From Mesosutterella faecium (GTDB lineage Bacteria; Pseudomonadota; Gammaproteobacteria; Burkholderiales; Burkholderiaceae_F), in contig NZ_JAKZJU020000001.1 in assembly GCF_022809315.2 (NCBI RefSeq), positions 1,587,001-1,651,000 of the forward strand: 64,000 bases of DNA, given 5' to 3'. The notes under the pieces were generated by a model. It ran no database searches. It had not been told where the DNA came from and saw only the letters and a program-made list of their open reading frames with translations. Of the stretch, positions 59,757 to 64,000 are shown piece by piece. A program made the position numbers and the translations under genes. Position 1 is the first letter of the stretch. Each line of letters begins with the position of its first letter.

Positions 59757-60899
59757 ATGGCGCTCATTATCCGCAATGCTCATGTTTACGCCCCGGCTGA
59801 TCTCGGAAAGGCCGATGTGCTGATGGCCGGAGGCCGGATCCTCGCCGTTGGCCGGGACCTGTCCGTGTCTCTGCCGAACCTTGAAGAGATCGATGCTTCC
59901 GGAAAGATTCTCACGCCCGGCTTCTTCGACCAGCATATCCACGTGAACGGCGGAGGCGGCGAAGGCGGCTTTGTCTCCCGCTGCCCCGAGCTCAACCTCT
60001 CGGAGCTGATCGCCGTGGGCACGACCTCGATTGTCGGCGTGTGCGGCACGGACTTCATCTCCCGCTCCATCGAAAATCTGCTCGCCAAGGTTCGCGCGCT
60101 CGCCATCGAGGGAGTGAGCGCCTGGATGTACACGAGCAATTACCGCTTCCCCTGCACCTCCATGTCCCAGAGCGTTGCGAAGGACATGTTCCTCGTGCCG
60201 GAATGCCTGGGCGTCAAGATCGCACTGGGCGACCACCGCTCCTCCTTCCCGCGGCCCGATGAGGTGCTGCACCTGCTCGCCGACATCCGGCTCACCGGCA
60301 TGATCACCGGCAAAGGCGGCGTGCTGCACGTCCACATGGGCGACATTCCCGGCATCTTCGAAATGTTCATCAAGTTCCAGGAAGGCGGCTTCCCGATTCA
60401 GCACATCCGCCCGACCCACTGCTCGAGAAAGCGCGACATCTATGAGAGCTCGCTTAAGTTCGCGAAAAAAGGCGGCTATGTTGACTACACAGCCGGCTTC
60501 TCCTGCAATGGAAGCACGGCCAATGACATCCTCGAGGCCATTGACTCGGGTGTCGACCCCACGCACATCACCATGTCGACCGACGGCCATGGCTCGATGC
60601 CGCGCTTCAATGAAAAGGGAGAAATGGTGGGCCTCACCACGGGCGGCGTCGGCGGGCTGCTGGACACCATCCGCGACCTGATCGCCAACCACAGCGTGCC
60701 GGTTGAAAAGGCCTTGATTTTCAATACGACCAACGTTGCGAACGCCCTGGGCCTCAAGGATCAGGGACGGATTGAAGAAGGCGCCTGCGCCAATGCCTGC
60801 CTCTTCAATGACTCCTGGGAGCTGCAGGAAGTGGTCTCCAAGGGCCGCGTCATGATGCGCAGTGGCAAAGTCGTTGTAAAAGGCACTTTTGAGGAATAA
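59757..60899 (+). CDS. iadA: Isoaspartyl dipeptidase
   Basis: 380 residues matching the beta-aspartyl-peptidase (IadA) family of metal-dependent amidohydrolases. Ligands: HIH in FFDQHIHVNGGGGEGG, the carboxylated Lys in GVKIALGDHRSS, His in VLHVHMGDIPG and IRPTHCSRK, and Asp in MSTDGHGSMPRF. It hydrolyses isoaspartyl dipeptides from damaged proteins. It is followed after 3 nt by a RelB/DinJ-like gene whose ribosome site overlaps the iadA stop. Confidence 0.92.
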   Translation: MALIIRNAHVYAPADLGKADVLMAGGRILAVGRDLSVSLPNLEEIDASGKILTPGFFDQHIHVNGGGGEGGFVSRCPELNLSELIAVGTTSIVGVCGTDFISRSIENLLAKVRALAIEGVSAWMYTSNYRFPCTSMSQSVAKDMFLVPECLGVKIALGDHRSSFPRPDEVLHLLADIRLTGMITGKGGVLHVHMGDIPGIFEMFIKFQEGGFPIQHIRPTHCSRKRDIYESSLKFAKKGGYVDYTAGFSCNGSTANDILEAIDSGVDPTHITMSTDGHGSMPRFNEKGEMVGLTTGGVGGLLDTIRDLIANHSVPVEKALIFNTTNVANALGLKDQGRIEEGACANACLFNDSWELQEVVSKGRVMMRSGKVVVKGTFEE

Positions 60900-60902
60900 G
60901 AC

Positions 60903-61175
60903 ATGGCCGAAAAACTTCCCTTCACCGTCAACATTGACAAAGACCTCAAGGAAAAAGCTGAAGCCTTACTGTCTCAATGCGGCCTGACGCTCGACGCCGC
61001 AGTGAACTCTTTTCTGGAAAAAATGGTTTCCAAGGGCTCGCTGCCGCTCGACATCGGAGCCCTAGTCTCGGAAGGGGAAGATAAGGCGAAACTGTCCGAC
61101 TCAGACCCTGAAAACTCTACAACGCTTACCCGTTCCGCCGCCTCCATCCTGTCCTCGCTCCGGAAAAAGGATTAA
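60903..61175 (+). CDS. Orphan RelB/DinJ-like antitoxin
   Basis: 90 residues. Ribbon-helix-helix pattern: FTVNIDKDLKEKAEALLSQCGLTLDAAVNSFLEKMVSKGSLP, as in RelB/DinJ antitoxins. A disordered acidic/Ser-rich tail follows. No RelE/YafQ toxin gene follows; the terminator is 26 bp beyond. Coupled to iadA (3-nt gap, GAGGAA in the iadA end). It may be a regulator in this operon rather than an antitoxin. Confidence 0.75.
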   Translation: MAEKLPFTVNIDKDLKEKAEALLSQCGLTLDAAVNSFLEKMVSKGSLPLDIGALVSEGEDKAKLSDSDPENSTTLTRSAASILSSLRKKD

Positions 61176-61200
61176 GTGTCCGGGCGGCCTGGACGCGAAA

Positions 61201-61230
61201 CCCCGCCGCATTCTCCCGAAAGCGGCGGGG
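61201..61230 (+). terminator. Stem-loop terminator after the iadA unit
   Basis: CCCCGCCGC (61201-61209) pairs with GCGGCGGGG (61222-61230). CTGTATGCTTT follows, not a full T-run. Confidence 0.7.
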
Positions 61231-61269
61231 CTGTATGCTTTCTGACAGGCTTCTGAAAGATTCTAGCCG

Positions 61270-61479
61270 TTAGTCGACGGCGACCATCACGGAGGAGGCC
61301 TTGATGACGGCGTAAGCGGTCTTGCCTTCCTCCAGGCCAAGGTTCTTGGCGGAAGTCGTGGTGATGGAGGAAACGATTTTCTCACCGGCCTCGGTCTCGA
61401 GGGTGACTTCGGTGGAAACCGGGCCTTCCTTCATGGAAATAATCTTGCCCTTGATGCAGTTGCGAGCGGAAAGTTTCAT
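61270..61479 (-). CDS. Molbindin (single Mop/TOBE domain protein)
   Basis: 69 residues from ATG 61479, with GGAG six bases upstream. One complete Mop domain: MKLSARNCIKGKIISMKEGP ... STEVTLETEAGEKIVSSIT and the conserved SAKNLGLEEGKTAYAVIKASSVMVAVD. Single-domain Mops oligomerise and store molybdate or tungstate in the cytoplasm. Probably supports molybdoenzymes of anaerobic respiration. A palindrome of Mo-box-like form lies upstream at 61638. Confidence 0.92.
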   Translation of the reverse strand: MKLSARNCIKGKIISMKEGPVSTEVTLETEAGEKIVSSITTTSAKNLGLEEGKTAYAVIKASSVMVAVD

Positions 61480-61637
61480 TTTTTTCTCCAAATCAGACAT
61501 CCCGGACAGGGACTCTTAAAAAAATTGATTGAACAGGACTACTGCATAATGCCTAGAAATCCCGTTGACAAGGCAGTAGTTTATTCAGGGCCCGCAAATT
61601 GGCAAAAAGTCCTTTAACTAAGCTAAATATTTGAAAA

Positions 61638-61661
61638 CGTTGTTCCATTTTTGGAATAACG
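61638..61661 (-). promoter_or_regulatory. CGTT-(R)TTCC palindrome upstream of the molbindin gene
   Basis: CGTTGTTCC (61638-61646), six-base spacer, GGAATAACG (61653-61661): 9-bp arms with one mismatch. A near-identical palindrome lies at 13370-13392. The outer CGTTA/TAACG resembles ModE-type sites; the inference is from form and from the neighbouring gene only. Confidence 0.35.
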
Positions 61662-61722
61662 CTCTGCACTGAGAGAGATTTTGAACCCGGTTTTCCCAGA
61701 ATCAGGCATGAAGCCGGACCGC

Positions 61723-61749
61723 TCCCCGGGGCGGGATAATCCCCGGGGA
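61723..61749 (-). terminator. Stem-loop after the intact porin gene
   Basis: TCCCCGGGG (61723-61731) pairs with CCCCGGGGA (61741-61749). It lies 12 bp past the porin stop on the minus strand, without a clear T-run. Confidence 0.5.
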
Positions 61750-61760
61750 ACAGCGGGTTA

Positions 61761-62858
61761 TCAGAACTTGTGAATCAGGCCGCCGCCCACGAGCACCGCG
61801 TTCGGGGTTTCGCCTGCGGCCTTGTCCTTTTCCTGAACATAGCCGCCCGCCGCGTAAACGCTCGTGCGCTTGCTGAACGGGTAGTCATAGCGGAGCGAAG
61901 CATTCCAGCGCTTGTACTTCTGGTTGGAATCGTCCACATCCTTTGCGTCGCGGTATCCCACTTCCGCTCCAAACGCCCCGCCGAAGGCCGGAACCCTCGC
62001 GCCGACCGAGGCGCCCCAGCCCTTTATCGCAACGGGCAGGATGTCGAACGTGTCCAGCGCCTGGGTCTGGTTGTCGAAATAGGTGCCCTTGGCATAGATG
62101 CGCGCGGACCCAAAGTCGTAGCTGCCGCCGAAAATGACGGACCATCCGTTATCAACGTCATGCGTGGCGGCGTATGAAGCTGAATTGCCGTACATGGTGT
62201 AATCGGCAGCGAGCAAAAGATCGAGGCCGCCGTTTTTGTAGCCCAGCGTGACTGCGGCATAGCGGTCAGATTCGCTGCTGCCCTCGCGGCTCGACTTGTT
62301 GGTGACGGAATCAGACTTAAAGGAATACATCGCATCCAGGTTAAAGCCTGCAAAAACCGGGCTCGCGTAAGCAATCGCATTGTCATAGCGCGCCCAGGCC
62401 GAACCGGTGGAGCCGTGACCGCCTAGGTCAGAAAAGGCCGTCCCGAAGGGCGTGGTCCGGCCGAGCTGGCCCAGCGTCGGATAATCCGACATCACGCCGC
62501 CAAGGCGTCCGAAATACACCGTGCCGTAGTTGCTCTTCAGGCTGATCAGGGCTTCACGGCCAAAGAGCCTGCCGCCCTGGGCCGAAACGCCGGTGTCGCT
62601 CGAAAAGCCGGACTCGAGCTTGTAGCCCAGCGTCACGCCGCCAAGCTTTTCCTCGCCCCGTACGCCCCAGCGCGCCGCGGTGTTCCAGCCGGATTCCATA
62701 GAAATCGTGTCGACCGAGTCCACTCCCTTGCGGTCATAATCCGTGTGCCTGTAGACGAGGCCGTCGTCGAGGCTGCCGTAAAGAGTGATGGTTGGAGCTG
62801 CAAAGGCAGAGAACGTCAGCGTGCCAAGAAACGCGGCTGTGACAAGAGTCTTTTTCAT
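61761..62858 (-). CDS. Gram-negative porin (Porin_4 type)
   Basis: 365 residues. Signal peptide MKKTLVTAAFLGTLTFSAFA. Mature part APTITLYGSLDDGLVYRHTD, GRLFGREALISLKSNYGTVYFGRLGGVMSD (constriction-loop region) and C-terminal aromatic IHKF. A trimeric 16-stranded general porin of the beta-proteobacterial type. It is paralogous to the IS-disrupted porin near 49.3-50.4 kb. Confidence 0.95.
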   Translation of the reverse strand: MKKTLVTAAFLGTLTFSAFAAPTITLYGSLDDGLVYRHTDYDRKGVDSVDTISMESGWNTAARWGVRGEEKLGGVTLGYKLESGFSSDTGVSAQGGRLFGREALISLKSNYGTVYFGRLGGVMSDYPTLGQLGRTTPFGTAFSDLGGHGSTGSAWARYDNAIAYASPVFAGFNLDAMYSFKSDSVTNKSSREGSSESDRYAAVTLGYKNGGLDLLLAADYTMYGNSASYAATHDVDNGWSVIFGGSYDFGSARIYAKGTYFDNQTQALDTFDILPVAIKGWGASVGARVPAFGGAFGAEVGYRDAKDVDDSNQKYKRWNASLRYDYPFSKRTSVYAAGGYVQEKDKAAGETPNAVLVGGGLIHKF

Positions 62859-63239
62859 TTTCTAGCTGTTCCTTAGAATGTTCGGGGTGGCCTCCAGGTG
62901 GTTCTCCTCCTGACGGCAAAGATCCCGGAGCCCATTATGCTACTAATACTAAGGTCTTAGTTTGTCTAATTTTCCCAAAAAGCGCGGCTCAGGATTAACA
63001 AAATTAAATTGATTACTTATAATCAAATGGATAGATAAAACAAACTAAACAAGAACATCAAAAATTAAAATTCAGAAACTGTTGCTTTTATGCAACTTTA
63101 GTCCTAGAGCTTTAGGCTCAATCTCCGTCGGCCGCGGCGGCAGGCGGGAAAAGACGAAGCAGTCAGGGAGCGCCGCGTCTGTCCGAAAGCGCTGGCCTGA
63201 GTAGAATTTCAGTGCAAAAAACGCATTACTGGAGCCTTT
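62859..63239. other. Divergent control region between porin and M48 protease genes
   Basis: 381-bp gap, AT-rich around 62935-63110. It has ACTAAGGTCTTAGT (62949-62962), GTTGCTTTTATGCAAC (63080-63095) and CCTAGAGCTTTAGG-like dyads. No gene is seen. Holds the promoters of both genes. Confidence 0.55.
62949..62962 (-). promoter_or_regulatory. CTAA-N4-TTAG palindrome upstream of the intact porin
   Basis: ACTAAG-GT-CTTAGT, a perfect dyad 91-104 bp upstream of the porin start. Its core CTAA-N2-TC-TTAG is shared with the dyad ahead of the FMN-binding flavoprotein (36855-36870). Confidence 0.35.
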
Positions 63240-63977
63240 ATGTCTGTCAAAACCGCTTTTTTAATCGCCGCTGCAGCGCTTCCCCTGACTCTCTCGGGCT
63301 GCGGCAGCATGGAGTCTTTGGGTTCCGAGCAGGACATCATCGCCTCGGCGGCGCAGAGCTGCCAGAAGCTTGACGCCAAAAGTCAGATCACAACGCGCTA
63401 CGACGCCCGCATGCGGGTGATCCGCCAGGGGCTGCCTGAGGTGGTGAACGGGCAGACCCTCAACTACAAGGTCTACCAGACCAAGGACATGAACGCCTTC
63501 GCGATGCCCAACGGCTGCGTGAGGGTCTACTCCGCCCTGCTGGACCGGCTCAACAACGATGAGGTGCGGGCGGTTCTGGGGCACGAGATCGGGCACGTCG
63601 CGCTCAGACACAGCGTGCAGCAGTACCGGACCAATAATGGAGTCGCCCTGGGCATGTCGGCCGCCAACGCCATCGGCTCGGCCCTGGGGCTGGGCGGCGG
63701 CACGGGCAGCGACCTTCTTGAGCGCGTGACCTACTCCGCGATCAGCGCCCAGTACTCCCAGAGGCTTGAGACTGAAGCGGACAACTACAGCGTCGACCTT
63801 CTTCTTCACGAGAAGAACGGCAGGCAGAAGGCCCTTGCCATGGCCTCGGCCCTGAGAAAGATCTCGACCGAGGGTCAGGGCTCGACCATGCTTCAAAAGA
63901 TGTTCGGCGACCATCCGGACACGGCCGACCGCATCAAAAACGTAGAGGACCGCGTGAAGGCTTCAGGCATCAAGTAA
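63240..63977 (+). CDS. M48 family metalloprotease, lipoprotein
   Basis: 245 residues. Lipobox LTLSGCGSM with Cys21. Zinc motif LGHEIGHVALRH (HExxH, about 112-123) and third-ligand region QRLETEADNYSVDLL. It resembles LoiP/YggG-type periplasmic proteases that act in envelope quality control. The stop lies just before the window end. It may be divergently regulated with the porin. Confidence 0.92.
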   Translation: MSVKTAFLIAAAALPLTLSGCGSMESLGSEQDIIASAAQSCQKLDAKSQITTRYDARMRVIRQGLPEVVNGQTLNYKVYQTKDMNAFAMPNGCVRVYSALLDRLNNDEVRAVLGHEIGHVALRHSVQQYRTNNGVALGMSAANAIGSALGLGGGTGSDLLERVTYSAISAQYSQRLETEADNYSVDLLLHEKNGRQKALAMASALRKISTEGQGSTMLQKMFGDHPDTADRIKNVEDRVKASGIK

Positions 63978-64000
63978 GGTCCTGCTGGAGCCTCGCTTCG

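Noticed and set aside
60903..61175. Complete toxin-antitoxin module
   Set aside because: No toxin gene follows or overlaps; only the RHH partner exists.
1..64000. CRISPR array, tRNA or rRNA genes
   Set aside because: No regularly spaced repeats and no TTCGANTC-type tRNA arms in a foldable context were seen on either strand.

Overview
The window is high-GC (mostly well above 60 %) Gram-negative DNA. It carries diderm features (an autotransporter, two Gram-negative porins, a LolA-like protein) and three periplasmic-type FAD reductases with different regulators, and almost every gene shows strong GC3 bias. This suggests an anaerobic gut betaproteobacterium of the Sutterella/Parasutterella type (Sutterellaceae). 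That placement is an inference from gene content; there is no rRNA in the window. I saw no tRNA, rRNA or CRISPR array.

Layout. 0-7 kb: an iron-alcohol-dehydrogenase homologue that has lost its metal ligands, an exported metallophosphoesterase, a tandem UspA protein, an unknown 532-residue protein and an M20 amidohydrolase. 7-13.4 kb: a lipoprotein, then a PhnD-like sensor histidine kinase translationally coupled to a flavoprotein reductase with no response regulator beside it, then an IS1634-type transposase followed by a dense array of stem-loops. 13.4-15.4 kb: two tandem histidine phosphatases and a LysE/RhtB exporter on the minus strand. 15.5-29.2 kb: one almost gap-free operon for an aryl-polyene pigment, in the canonical ape order C-D-E-F-G-H-I-J-L-M-O-P-Q-R plus a leading methyltransferase; the usual apeK and apeN positions are empty. 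The two ACPs carry the chain. ApeH activates the aryl starter, ApeC/O/R condense, ApeQ reduces, ApeI/P dehydrate, ApeD/J attach the product to a lipid-like anchor, and ApeL/M move it to the outer membrane.

29-45 kb: an HMA metal-binding protein with a Fur-box-like site, a yellow/MRJP-type exported protein, a YczE-like membrane protein, a double-HTH regulator, an M20 amidohydrolase, a LysR regulator convergent with an FMN-binding (urocanate/fumarate-reductase-like) flavoprotein, a C-terminal remnant of a CpXC-domain gene whose intact relative lies at 50.6 kb, an exported alpha/beta hydrolase, an aldo/keto reductase and a 1546-residue autotransporter. 44.5-51.2 kb: a LysR regulator divergent from a Tat-exported flavoprotein, which was once followed by a porin. 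A 1711-bp IS110-family (IS1111-like) element now sits exactly between codon 2 of that porin and the rest of it. Removing 47569-49279 restores a perfect porin signal peptide. The long non-coding end of this element is a candidate bridge/seek RNA.

51-55 kb is decaying: a LysR gene divergent from a threonine-aldolase-like gene with one in-frame amber codon, then a frameshifted AraC remnant and 0.85 kb of gene-free, partly AT-rich DNA. 55-64 kb: two tandem periplasmic parvulins, a GNAT acetyltransferase, a SAM methyltransferase, a DprA-like protein, isoaspartyl dipeptidase coupled to an orphan RelB/DinJ-like antitoxin, a molbindin, an intact porin and an M48 lipoprotein protease.
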